From: Flavobacteriales bacterium | GTDB taxonomy: Bacteria > Bacteroidota > Bacteroidia > Flavobacteriales_F > PHOS-HE28 | Reading direction: 5' to 3' | Length of the DNA: 64,000 bases | NCBI GenBank assembly: GCA_030584065.1 | Contig: CP129489.1 | Span: 1,512,640-1,576,639, forward strand | In this document: positions 36,916 to 45,335 of the stretch, in pieces | Layout: the number at the start of each line of letters is the position of its first letter | Numbering within the stretch: the stretch's first letter is position 1 | The notes under the pieces: model-generated | Seen by the model: the letters and a program-made list of their open reading frames with translations, nothing else | Databases searched by the model: none | Told to the model about the DNA's origin: nothing | Translations under genes and position numbers: made by a program

Positions 36916-36943
36916 GGCAGGGTCTCCCGCAGGGGACCCTGCC
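36916..36943. terminator. Strong hairpin after the T9SS gene at 36996
   Basis: 28-nt perfect-stem hairpin (GGCAGGGTC ... GACCCTGCC, stem of about 12 bp including one wobble, loop CGCA) 53 nt past the stop of the leftward gene. No U-tract, so it could be a terminator, attenuator or 3' stabiliser. Confidence 0.55.
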
Positions 36944-36982
36944 GCACCAACGCAACTATCACCTCTGCCGCGGCGCGCCCGC

Positions 36983-36998
36983 ACCGTTGCTCGTTCTA
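36983..36998. repeat. 16-bp repeat ACCGTTGCTCGTTCTA (copy 2) at a T9SS gene end
   Basis: Identical to 34931-34946. It overlaps the stop codon of the T9SS gene at 36996-38507 in the same way as copy 1 does at its gene. Confidence 0.8.
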
Positions 36999-38507
36999 TT
37001 CCACCACCACCTTCGCACCCGCCAACCACCGTGTGCCATCGGTGAGGTGCAGGTAGTGCAGGCCGGTTGCGAGGTTGGAGGCTGCAAGGTTGCAGGTTGT
37101 GCCGCGCATCTGTTCCTCGTGCACCCTGCGGCCGGTGGCATCCAGCAGCACCACCCGTAATGGGCCGTTGGGCGTGAACGTTGGTGGCGGCTCGAAGCGG
37201 ATGCGCAGCGGCTGGCCAGCGGCCACAGGGTTGGGTGCGATGCTCAGGTATTGGTTCATATCCAACGCGTATTCCTGCACGCCCACCGTGTGGCAGCCCG
37301 GCACCACGCAGCCAAGGCTGTCGGTCTTCACCACGTAGATGGTCTGCGATTGCTGGAAGTTGGGCGCGTCTATCGGCATCATGCGGTTGGCCTCGCCGGT
37401 GCAGACGAAGCCGCCATCGCTGGTGAGGGTCACATCGTTGAGGTAATGCGGGCCATGGGCCACCTGATAGCCCCGCGTCCACAGGCTATCGCCTTGCGGA
37501 GAGAACTTGCAGAGCATGCCGTTGAGGCCCGCCGCCGCGCTGAAGGCCACCCCAATGAAGGAGCCATCGGGCAGCACCTCGAAGTCACGGGCTCCCACAT
37601 TAAAACCATAGTGGCTTTCCTTCTGCCAGACGATGTCCCCGACCGCGTTCCATTTGGTGAGCATCACCTGGCTGTATTCCGACGGCCAACTCGGCTCGCG
37701 GTAATTGCTCCAGGTCACGATGCCGCCATCTGCCGTTACCTTCACTGAACCATTCTGCGTAGCGTAACCGCCGTAGTAGCGCGTCCAGATCGGGTTGCCA
37801 TTGGCATCGGTGCGGATCAGGAAGCTGGAGTTGAAGATGCTCGTGGCTTGGCGGTAGCCCGTGAGCACGAAGCCGCCATCGGTGTACTGATCCAGACCTA
37901 GTATGACCTCGTTCTGAGACGCGAGGCCGATGCGCCTCGTCCACAACGTGTCGCACTGCGCGTTCAGCCTGATCAAGAAAGCCTGTACGTCACCGGGCTG
38001 CTGCCAGAACCCCCCGAGCACATACCCATCATCCATTGTCGCGCGCGACTGACGGATGGCTCTGTTCACGGAATCCTCGGCCGGATACACCAGAAATGGC
38101 AACCGGAATATCCTATTCCCGCTCGCATCGAACCTATAGATGAAGGTCGTGTCCCCGTAGCCCCATCCTTCAGGGACACTGGCCAGGAAACTCCCATCGT
38201 TCCCATCGGCCAGCGCATCGATGTAGCCGATATCGTAGTGGCGGTTGTCGCCGTAGGTGTACTCCAATTCGCCCTGCACTGTGCCTTCTTGATCAAGCCT
38301 TCGGGTGAATACGTGCAGCTTCCCCGTGCCATCGTGCGAATATTGATGGCAGAATGCGAGGTATCCATCCGGCACCTCCCTTACAGAGATGCCCGCTCCG
38401 CTACGCCCCGCCTGCAGATCGTTGAAATGAACGATGAAACCCCCTTGGGCGGATGCCCGAAGGCACCCACCCAAGAGGATCATCATCAAAACTTGCCGGA
38501 AGCTCAT
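36996..38507 (-). CDS. T9SS cargo protein with repeated WXG-type propeller blades
   Basis: 503 residues with signal peptide (MSFRQVLMMILLGGCLRASAQ). The body repeats segments such as DDGYVLGGFWQQPGDVQAFLIRLNAQCDTLWTRRIG, TDGGFVLTGYRQATSIFNSSFLIRTDANGNPIWTRYYGG and LPDGSFIGVAFSAAAGLNGMLCKF, typical of beta-propeller 'D.DGG...G' units. C-terminal about 80 residues (LSIAPNPVAAGQPLRIRFEPPP ... GLHYLHLTDGTRWLAGAKVVVE) are a T9SS type A domain. Surface-exposed; function unknown. Overlaps the downstream end of the large cargo gene by 4 bp (ATGA), so they are translationally coupled. Confidence 0.87.
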   Translation of the reverse strand: MSFRQVLMMILLGGCLRASAQGGFIVHFNDLQAGRSGAGISVREVPDGYLAFCHQYSHDGTGKLHVFTRRLDQEGTVQGELEYTYGDNRHYDIGYIDALADGNDGSFLASVPEGWGYGDTTFIYRFDASGNRIFRLPFLVYPAEDSVNRAIRQSRATMDDGYVLGGFWQQPGDVQAFLIRLNAQCDTLWTRRIGLASQNEVILGLDQYTDGGFVLTGYRQATSIFNSSFLIRTDANGNPIWTRYYGGYATQNGSVKVTADGGIVTWSNYREPSWPSEYSQVMLTKWNAVGDIVWQKESHYGFNVGARDFEVLPDGSFIGVAFSAAAGLNGMLCKFSPQGDSLWTRGYQVAHGPHYLNDVTLTSDGGFVCTGEANRMMPIDAPNFQQSQTIYVVKTDSLGCVVPGCHTVGVQEYALDMNQYLSIAPNPVAAGQPLRIRFEPPPTFTPNGPLRVVLLDATGRRVHEEQMRGTTCNLAASNLATGLHYLHLTDGTRWLAGAKVVVE

Positions 38508-41500
38508 CGGACCACGTTGAACTTGGTGCTGCCCAAGTTATAGCCATCGAGCATAAGACGCACCACGTAGAGGCCATCGGCCCAGCCGCGCACGTTGCTC
38601 TCCACCAAACCCTTGCGGCCATTGAGCGCAATGGTCCGCATTAGACGGCCTTGCGCATCGTGGATCTCCAGCACGCCTTCTTCGAGCCCCTCGCCGTAGG
38701 TGAAGGCGATGCGGTCCGTAGCCGGATTGGGCATCGCGGTAATCACTGGAATGGCCGTCAACTCATCCATGGAGTTCCGCCCGCGCGGCCGGCTCTTGAA
38801 CATCACCGGCAGCTCTGGGGTCGGCAGGCTGTCGATCTCTGCCAATTGGTAGAGCGTGGCCCAGGCCAGGGCGCCGCCCGAGGGTGCGTGGCTCATGGCC
38901 ATCTGGTAGAGTTCGTCGCGATCGGCCGGGGTGCTCTGGGTCCAATCGCCGTTGTGGTTCTGGTACAGAGCGCCCCATTCCAAGAGGCCCTCAACGCCCT
39001 TCGCGTAGGTGAGGGCAGCGGCCAGTTGCGCGGCTTTCGCGTCATCGCCGTTCAAAAGCGCCAAGAGGTAGCGGCCTCGCAAGCCATCGCCAAGGGAATC
39101 GGCCTGTAGCAGACCGTCAATCAATTGAAGGCAATTGAGCACCGTGCTGTCGTTAGCGAGCGAATCGAGCAGCAGCACCTTGGTGAACTGCGCCTCCTGC
39201 TGGCGCGCAACGATCTCCTGCTCCAGCAACTGCTTCAGGCCCATGCCCTGGTCGTACTGCTTCAGCAGGTTGTAGAAATAGAGCGGGATCAGGTTCGGAT
39301 CCTCCACATAGCCCCACACCCATGGGCTCAGCGGACTATTCTGGATGAGCACTTGCGTGAGGTGCCACGCGTCCATGGGCTGCTCGCGCTTAAGCATGTT
39401 GATCATCACTGAATCGCTCAAGGGGTAGTTGCCCAGCAGCGTATCCCGGAGCAGATGGCTGGGGTGCCAGGGCTGGTGATGGATCATGCCCACCAGGTCG
39501 CCGGTCTTCATGCGGTCCATGGTGCCCCGGTAGTTCTGCCAGGCGCTGGCCAGCTCCGCCTGCCGCAAGGTGTACTGGCCCGCCAAGGCCATGTGCCCGC
39601 CACCGGGTGAAACAGCATCGAGCTTGCCCGAATGACAATCCCGCTCTTTGTCGAATTCAACAGCCTGCTCATGCCTGTTCAGGTCGTAGAACACTTCCCC
39701 GGTATAGGAGAGCGGGTTTCCGAACTGATCCTCTATGCAGTCCTGTCGTTGCTGGGGGCTGCTGGCATGGCCATAGTAGTGGTAGTTCACGTAGAGGCCG
39801 GTGGGTTGCCATGCCGCCACGTAGGTGTGCACACTGGGTGCAGTGCTGTTACCGGGGTCGCAGGTAACGCTGCTGAGGAAGCGGTTGTTGGCGAGCTTCT
39901 GGGTGTTCTCGCCAAGGCCTTGGTTGTGGCGGATCCAGCCGTTCCAGAGGATTACCTGGTCGGCCAGGTTGCCTAAATGGTCGCCGCAGCGCATTTGCAG
40001 GCCGGGCACAAGGCTTTCACCAGCAGGCGCGTTGTACGCCGCATGCCTGCCTTCCACCAGGCAGCCCACATTGAGGTTGTTGAACTCGTTGTCGTATACC
40101 TCATTGTTCTGGTAGCTCTGCCCCAGGAAATGGATGCCCACGCTGGGAACGCTGGTGCCCTGGTCGGTGAAGGTGTTGCGCTCCACGGTGTAGCCCTCGG
40201 CATTGAAGAGGCTGAGGCCCACGCTGGTCTGGCCCAAAGAGGGCATATTGGCCATGGTGGTGAAGCGGTTATTCGTGACCACGCCTCCCGTGCTGCCCCA
40301 ATCGAGCAGGCCGTGGCTGTTGTTGAAGAAGCGCATGCCATCCACCCTATACACCTCCGCCGGATCCGGCACGTGGGCCGAGACACCGAGTGTGAGGCTC
40401 TCGAAGCGGCTGTTGGCGTTGCCATAGCCCAAGCAGCGGAAGGCCGCATCGTAGGAACGGATGCCCACGCCGCGCTGCCAGCGGTTCCAGTTCTGCGGCA
40501 CCTGGTTCACGAAGCGGCTGTTGGTGACGAGCACGCCGTTCACGTCCTGAATGTCGATGTGGGCGCCGGGGTTTCCACCCGGCCAATCGGCGGTGGTCTC
40601 GAAGGTGCAGTTGTGGAAGTTCCCGAAGTAGTTCGCTTCCGCACCATTCAGGTACCGGTGGTAGTTCGTGATGCGCGCACCGTTGATGCAATCGCGGAAA
40701 GTGGTGCTCTGGACAAGCGCCCTCCCACCGAAGTAGCCGTTCACAGGTGTACTGATGTCCAACTCGCGGGCGGTCCACAGGCCTACTTGAGCATTGGCAA
40801 CCGTGGAACTGGTCATGGTGATCTTCCCCTGAATGCTTTGGGATTGTGTTGGGTCGTTGGAGTCGCCCTCCACGCGTATACCAGGCCAGCGCTCACCAGG
40901 GCAAGTGATGCTGGTGAAGGTGGTGTTGTTCGTAGTGAGCGAGCCGGCACGCTTCACGATGACCTTAGCACCGTTGGTGAACTTGAGCGTGAGGTTGTTG
41001 AGCGTGAGGCTGGCACCACTTTCCACCACCAGGTCACAGTTGAACACGAGCGTGTTGCTCCCGGGCTGCAGCGGGTTGGTGGCCGCATTCCAGGTGCTGG
41101 GCTGCATGCCTTGCAATTGGGTATGACCTCCCACCACGGCGCCTGGCACCGTCTGGAAGTAGGTGCAGCAAGCGGCGAGGTTGGTGGCCGAGAGGTGGGT
41201 GTCACCTTGGACGGCGATGTCCAGGAAGCGCGGATATGGCGTGAAGCTGCTCGGTGCCATGTCGGGCGAGACCTGCAGCTGCGGCGCGTGGCCAGCCAAT
41301 GCGCCGTTCACCACCGCGATGGAGGCCGGGTTGGCAATGCCGGTGATGGCATCGACCCCTCCCGCACGAGGGACGTAGATGGCCTCGCCGGATCCGGAAG
41401 GCGCACGGTTCCTGTAGAAACGGCTCTCGGTGTAGGCTGCCACGTTCGGCAAAGCGGCAGTGAGGTTCGTAGCGGCGCCCGTGATGAGGTCCACGTAGCC

Positions 41501-42703
41501 GAACCAAGGGGATGAGGTTGTGCAATCCGCGCTGATGCGGCCTACGATGTAGGCACCCGCGCCATCCGGGCTGAGGGCGCAACCGGCAAAGCCTGTAACC
41601 CCTGACGGAAAGGCATTGCAATAGAAGAGCTGATGCCCACGAACGGCGTAGTTGCCGCCGCTTTGGACCACCTGCCCTGTATTGGGGTCGAAGTCCATGG
41701 ACAGCACGTTGTAGGACGTGCTGGCGTTGTTGTTCGGGTAGGCTCTGTAGCCCCCGAGATCAACCTGCACTAAACGCACATGGCCATTCGGGAGCAGTCT
41801 GGCATCGGCATCGCGCTGGTAGTTCTTGAAGGTGGAGACATCGCCGGTGCTGCCGGTGGGCAAGTGGTCGTGCGTGGGCACCGGGTTCACGCGGAACACC
41901 CCATTGCCCGTGATCTTGTAAACGGTTGTCTTGGTGACCATGATGGCGAAGAGCCAGGACGGAGACCCAGGCGCAGAACCCTCGACTACGCGTAGCATGG
42001 GCGATGTGCTCTTGCCGAACTGGTCGATGGGCAAGCGCGCTACGTATGGGGTCGTGGTCACAACGCCCGGCTCGAAGGCCAGGGCGCCGGAGTTGGCCCA
42101 TTCGGAGAACTGAGGCATGTCGAGGAGCTCGCCATCCAGCATGCCCAGGAGCCGGCCTTTCTTCGGATTGCAGGTGCTGCCTTGGTTACCGAATCTGGGG
42201 TTGTCCTCGCCCATGTCCAGAATTGCCGCTTGCACGTAGGAGTAGTCGTAGGTGCCTTTAGGAACACTGCTGAACAGATAGTACTTGTCGCAGCTTCCTG
42301 GTACGGGTACACTCACGAACTCCATCACTCCGGGAGCCAGGCACTCCGAGCAGGTCTGGCTGCGCGCGTCTGCGATCAGATATCCATCCCCATCGTACAG
42401 GTTGCCATCCACCTCGAAGAAGATGAGCTGGCCGCTGCCGTTGGTGCGGATGTGCTGGGAGTAGCGGGCGGCCTGGCCGTTGTAGCCCAAGGCTCCGCCG
42501 GGCGCAGGCAAGGCCACTGTACTCCCGGGCGCGCCCAGCATGTTCGTCCAATTGCCACTGCCATTGCTCGCTGCTGTGGAGGTAATCCACGCATCGGCCT
42601 GCCCCATCACCTCCATCCCGCCCCAGCCGCACCATGCGGCCAGGCTTGCTGCAAAGGCAGCGGTTCGTCCCGCTTTCCAGCGGGATGACATCGTGTTTCT
42701 CAT
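38504..42703 (-). CDS. Large T9SS cargo protein with right-handed beta-helix region
   Basis: 1399 residues with signal peptide (about residues 8-35). The middle third carries parallel beta-helix-like segments (VQSTTFRDCINGARITNYHRYLNG, ITMTSSTVANAQVGLWTA, NRFTTMANMPSLGQTSVGLSLFNAEGYTVERNTF). A helical part follows (about 1070-1300), then a T9SS type A domain at the end (VITAMPNPATDRIAFTYGEGL ... VVRLMLDGYNLGSTKFNVVR). Likely a very large cell-surface protein, perhaps adhesin-like; no enzyme motif recognised. It is the first gene of a leftward group, divergent from the XRE-like regulator, and preceded by the CGCAAC/GTTGCG cluster. Confidence 0.88.
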   Translation of the reverse strand: MRNTMSSRWKAGRTAAFAASLAAWCGWGGMEVMGQADAWITSTAASNGSGNWTNMLGAPGSTVALPAPGGALGYNGQAARYSQHIRTNGSGQLIFFEVDGNLYDGDGYLIADARSQTCSECLAPGVMEFVSVPVPGSCDKYYLFSSVPKGTYDYSYVQAAILDMGEDNPRFGNQGSTCNPKKGRLLGMLDGELLDMPQFSEWANSGALAFEPGVVTTTPYVARLPIDQFGKSTSPMLRVVEGSAPGSPSWLFAIMVTKTTVYKITGNGVFRVNPVPTHDHLPTGSTGDVSTFKNYQRDADARLLPNGHVRLVQVDLGGYRAYPNNNASTSYNVLSMDFDPNTGQVVQSGGNYAVRGHQLFYCNAFPSGVTGFAGCALSPDGAGAYIVGRISADCTTSSPWFGYVDLITGAATNLTAALPNVAAYTESRFYRNRAPSGSGEAIYVPRAGGVDAITGIANPASIAVVNGALAGHAPQLQVSPDMAPSSFTPYPRFLDIAVQGDTHLSATNLAACCTYFQTVPGAVVGGHTQLQGMQPSTWNAATNPLQPGSNTLVFNCDLVVESGASLTLNNLTLKFTNGAKVIVKRAGSLTTNNTTFTSITCPGERWPGIRVEGDSNDPTQSQSIQGKITMTSSTVANAQVGLWTARELDISTPVNGYFGGRALVQSTTFRDCINGARITNYHRYLNGAEANYFGNFHNCTFETTADWPGGNPGAHIDIQDVNGVLVTNSRFVNQVPQNWNRWQRGVGIRSYDAAFRCLGYGNANSRFESLTLGVSAHVPDPAEVYRVDGMRFFNNSHGLLDWGSTGGVVTNNRFTTMANMPSLGQTSVGLSLFNAEGYTVERNTFTDQGTSVPSVGIHFLGQSYQNNEVYDNEFNNLNVGCLVEGRHAAYNAPAGESLVPGLQMRCGDHLGNLADQVILWNGWIRHNQGLGENTQKLANNRFLSSVTCDPGNSTAPSVHTYVAAWQPTGLYVNYHYYGHASSPQQRQDCIEDQFGNPLSYTGEVFYDLNRHEQAVEFDKERDCHSGKLDAVSPGGGHMALAGQYTLRQAELASAWQNYRGTMDRMKTGDLVGMIHHQPWHPSHLLRDTLLGNYPLSDSVMINMLKREQPMDAWHLTQVLIQNSPLSPWVWGYVEDPNLIPLYFYNLLKQYDQGMGLKQLLEQEIVARQQEAQFTKVLLLDSLANDSTVLNCLQLIDGLLQADSLGDGLRGRYLLALLNGDDAKAAQLAAALTYAKGVEGLLEWGALYQNHNGDWTQSTPADRDELYQMAMSHAPSGGALAWATLYQLAEIDSLPTPELPVMFKSRPRGRNSMDELTAIPVITAMPNPATDRIAFTYGEGLEEGVLEIHDAQGRLMRTIALNGRKGLVESNVRGWADGLYVVRLMLDGYNLGSTKFNVVR

Positions 42704-42765
42704 GGTCCAACGGGTTTTGGGTTAAGGCCGGTGTTGGCCTTGCCCAAACCTTTCGGACCAGGAGC

Positions 42766-42876
42766 CGCAACTCCACGCAACCGCGTTGCGGATCTGTTGC
42801 GAAAGCGTGCGCCCGTTGCGCAATAGCGCCTTCCTCTCCTCAATCGGGATGCGCCACTCTCCGCTACCGGGTTGCG
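42766..42876. promoter_or_regulatory. Cluster of CGCAAC/GTTGCG half-sites between the T9SS operon and the XRE-like gene
   Basis: Six copies of the hexamer: CGCAAC at 42766-42771 and 42776-42781; GTTGCG at 42785-42790, 42796-42801, 42815-42820 and 42871-42876. Copies two and three form a perfect palindrome with a 3-nt centre (CGCAAC CGC GTTGCG), and 42816-42823 is TTGCGCAA. Such clustering in about 110 bp between divergent genes looks like an operator region; the binding protein (XRE-like product next door?) is a guess. Confidence 0.5.
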
Positions 42877-42976
42877 AATCCACCCTCCCTGCGCTATGTT
42901 CAATCCGCCGTATGGCGCATCCTATTCCGTATCATGTCGTCCTCCAAGGCGGCGCGCTTCACCCCTTCCGCATGCC

Positions 42977-43429
42977 ATGAGCCGATTCCCGGAACGATTC
43001 AAGGAGCTCCTGCTCTCCCTGGGCCTCACGTTGAAAGCGGCCGGCGAGCGCTTGAGCATGGATAAGAGCAACGTGTCGCGCCTGTTGCGCAACCCGCATC
43101 CGAAGCCGCACCTCCTCGCCCGCATCAAGAAGGCCTTCGGCGTGGATGCGGAGCGCTGGGTGCATGAGGATGGCTCCCCGGCCGCGGCACAGGCCGAACC
43201 CTCTGCGGATGAGCAGTTGCGCATCGTTCACCTGGAGAGCTCCGACGCATCGCGGCGGAAACCCAAGGACAAGCGGAAGCACCGCAAGCGCAAGGCCTTT
43301 CTGCGCGCCTTCGAGGAGTACGTGCGCCTAAAGGCGAAGCAGGATGACTGGAAGCGCGAGAAGAAGCGCCGGAAGCGTGATGGACGAAGTGGCGGGAACC
43401 AGCTTGGGGGGGGGGGGGGGGGTAATTGA
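42977..43429 (+). CDS. XRE-like helix-turn-helix protein with basic tail
   Basis: 150 residues from the ATG at 42977. The first about 60 residues look like an HTH: FKELLLSLGLTLKAAGERLSMDKSNVSRLLRNPHPKPHLLARIKKAFGV, with the usual 'A..L......SR.L...' helix pattern. A Lys/Arg-rich tail (RKPKDKRKHRKRK, KREKKRRKRDGRSGG) follows. The last codons are a poly-G tract reading Leu-Gly6-Asn before the stop. It probably binds DNA; target unknown but the half-site cluster lies 100-210 bp upstream. Divergent from the T9SS operon. Confidence 0.75.
   Translation: MSRFPERFKELLLSLGLTLKAAGERLSMDKSNVSRLLRNPHPKPHLLARIKKAFGVDAERWVHEDGSPAAAQAEPSADEQLRIVHLESSDASRRKPKDKRKHRKRKAFLRAFEEYVRLKAKQDDWKREKKRRKRDGRSGGNQLGGGGGGN
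43406..43422. repeat. Uninterrupted G17 tract at the 3' end of the XRE-like gene
   Basis: Seventeen G in a row, then TAATTGA. Lengths with a different remainder modulo three would change the last residues of the protein: 16 G gives a readthrough of eight more codons, 18 G an earlier stop. Homopolymer runs of this length are prone to sequencing error. Confidence 0.85.
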
Positions 43430-43508
43430 CTGGCGCTCAGCTGCGTAATCGCCATTGGGGCGAGCCCAGCACAGTGCGCACCCAGGCGCATGAGCGCGGT
43501 CCGATACC

Positions 43509-45335
43509 CTACTGCGCCCGCTCCAGCTTCAGGTCCCTCACTTGCAGCATCACCGCATACTCGTTGCGGAAGCCGTTCTCCGGGCCCGTGCGACTCATGC
43601 GGAAGCCCATGTGCAATGGCTCGGCCGACGTGGCGGGCCATCGCCACCCCTCCGCACCCTCAGTGCCCAGCAGGCCCAGCAGGCTCTGGTAGGTGACATC
43701 GAACCCCAAAGCGGCATATTCATCCACGTCGGTGTGGAAGCGCTCGCGGAACCGGCGCATGAAGGCCGCGGTGCGGGGCTCCAGCGGATCGATGAAGGAC
43801 CCGGCGGCGAAGGAGAAGCCCAGTGCATCGAGGTCGGCGGCCGCCACCGGTGCCATGCCCAGCCAGGCCTCCGTGCCCACCAGCAGGATGCGCTGCTTGG
43901 CGGCGATGGGCTTCAGCTTCGTCACCAAGGAGGTCACGAACTCCACGTCCTCGCTCGGCGCCACGATCACGTTGAGCGCCGACGCATCAAGCCGCGCCGC
44001 CAAGGCACCGATGTCGCGACGGCCCGTGGCCACGATGCTGACGCTGTCGCGCAGGCGCGCGGGCTGGCTGCCCACCGCCGTGTTGAGCGCAGCCAGCACC
44101 TGCTCCTGCAGGTCGCGCTCACCGGCGATGTCGGGGCGCAGCACGATGATGTTCTCGCGGGCATGCTTCGCGGCCACGAAGCGGGCGGCATGCTTCAGCA
44201 GGTCGCTGCGCGAGGCGGAGGCCTTGCTGACGTTGGGCAGGCCGAGCACGATCTTGTTGGACTGGGGCACCGGGCAGATCACCGGCAGCCGCGGCTGCGC
44301 GCGGGCGAGCTGCTCGATGGCCGATCGATGGAAGGGCCCGATGCACAGCTCGACCCCCGCGATGGCCGGATCCTTGAGCGCAGCGGTCCATTGCGCGGGA
44401 TCATCGCCCACATCGATCACGGTCACCTCGGCGCGGAGCCCCTGCCGCTCGAGCGAATCGAGGGCGAGCAGCGCGCCGGCGTAGAACTGCGCCGCGATGC
44501 GCGATGCCTCATGGAACCGCGGGCCGCCGGTCGCCAGGGCCGTGGCCTCCAGCGCGCTGTCGTTGCGCTGCACCGAGAAGGGCAGCAGGAAGCCGATGCG
44601 GCGCACCTCGCCCGGCGGACGGACGGGCTCCACCGCACGGATCACCGGGGGCGCCTCGCCCCGTTGCGGGATGCGGACGATGGCCCCGGCCTTGAGGCCT
44701 TCCGGCAGCCCATCGTTCGCGCGCTGGATCTCCTCCGGCCGCACGCCGTAGCGCTGCCCGATGCCGAAGAGCGTCTCACCCGGCTGCACCGTGTGCTCCA
44801 CCAGGTGCACCGGCTCAGCAGGACGCAGCGCGGCATCGGCGCCCGGAGGCGCCGCCTTCACCGGGATGACCACCTGCACGCCTTCCTTCAGGCCTTCCGT
44901 GAGCTCCGGATTGCGCTCGAGCAGGTCGTTGATGTCGAGGCCATAGCGCCGTGCGATGCCGAAGAGGGTCTCCTTCCGCGCCACGGTGTGGATGAGCTCG
45001 CCATCCTTGGCCATGACCGGCGCCGTGCGCGCCTCCTTCTTCACCACCGCCGCCTGCGGTATGAGCAGCTCCTGGCCGATGGACAATCCATCGCGGGCCG
45101 CGGGATTGGCCTTGAGGAGCTCCTCCACGGGAACGGCGTAGGCGCGGGAGATGGCGAAGAGGGTCTGCCCCTGCTGCACGGCATGCACGGTGAACCGCTT
45201 CCCATCGATGGTGCGCACCTCCTGCGCCCGGGAAGCGAGCGGGGAGAGCAGGAGGCACACCGCGAGCAGCAGCCTGCAAGGTGCGCCGGCGGCGCCCGGA
45301 AGGCCGGCACTGAACCCCTCAACGCGTGCGATCAT
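43509..45335 (-). CDS. LysM-domain protein with periplasmic-binding-protein-like domain
   Basis: 608 residues from the ATG at 45335, which overlaps the guaA stop (ATGA); ATG at 45341 is an alternative two codons earlier. Signal peptide, then three LysM repeats ([77 protein letters not shown]) that bind peptidoglycan. From about residue 230 a Leu/Ile/Val-binding-protein-like fold ([62 protein letters not shown]). Found downstream of guaA, as in many Bacteroidota. Function unknown. Confidence 0.87.
   Translation of the reverse strand: MIARVEGFSAGLPGAAGAPCRLLLAVCLLLSPLASRAQEVRTIDGKRFTVHAVQQGQTLFAISRAYAVPVEELLKANPAARDGLSIGQELLIPQAAVVKKEARTAPVMAKDGELIHTVARKETLFGIARRYGLDINDLLERNPELTEGLKEGVQVVIPVKAAPPGADAALRPAEPVHLVEHTVQPGETLFGIGQRYGVRPEEIQRANDGLPEGLKAGAIVRIPQRGEAPPVIRAVEPVRPPGEVRRIGFLLPFSVQRNDSALEATALATGGPRFHEASRIAAQFYAGALLALDSLERQGLRAEVTVIDVGDDPAQWTAALKDPAIAGVELCIGPFHRSAIEQLARAQPRLPVICPVPQSNKIVLGLPNVSKASASRSDLLKHAARFVAAKHARENIIVLRPDIAGERDLQEQVLAALNTAVGSQPARLRDSVSIVATGRRDIGALAARLDASALNVIVAPSEDVEFVTSLVTKLKPIAAKQRILLVGTEAWLGMAPVAAADLDALGFSFAAGSFIDPLEPRTAAFMRRFRERFHTDVDEYAALGFDVTYQSLLGLLGTEGAEGWRWPATSAEPLHMGFRMSRTGPENGFRNEYAVMLQVRDLKLERAQ

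Noticed and set aside
43406..43422. G17 tract as an ON/OFF phase switch of the XRE-like gene
   Set aside because: The tract is at the last codons; slippage changes only the tail and cannot switch the HTH off.
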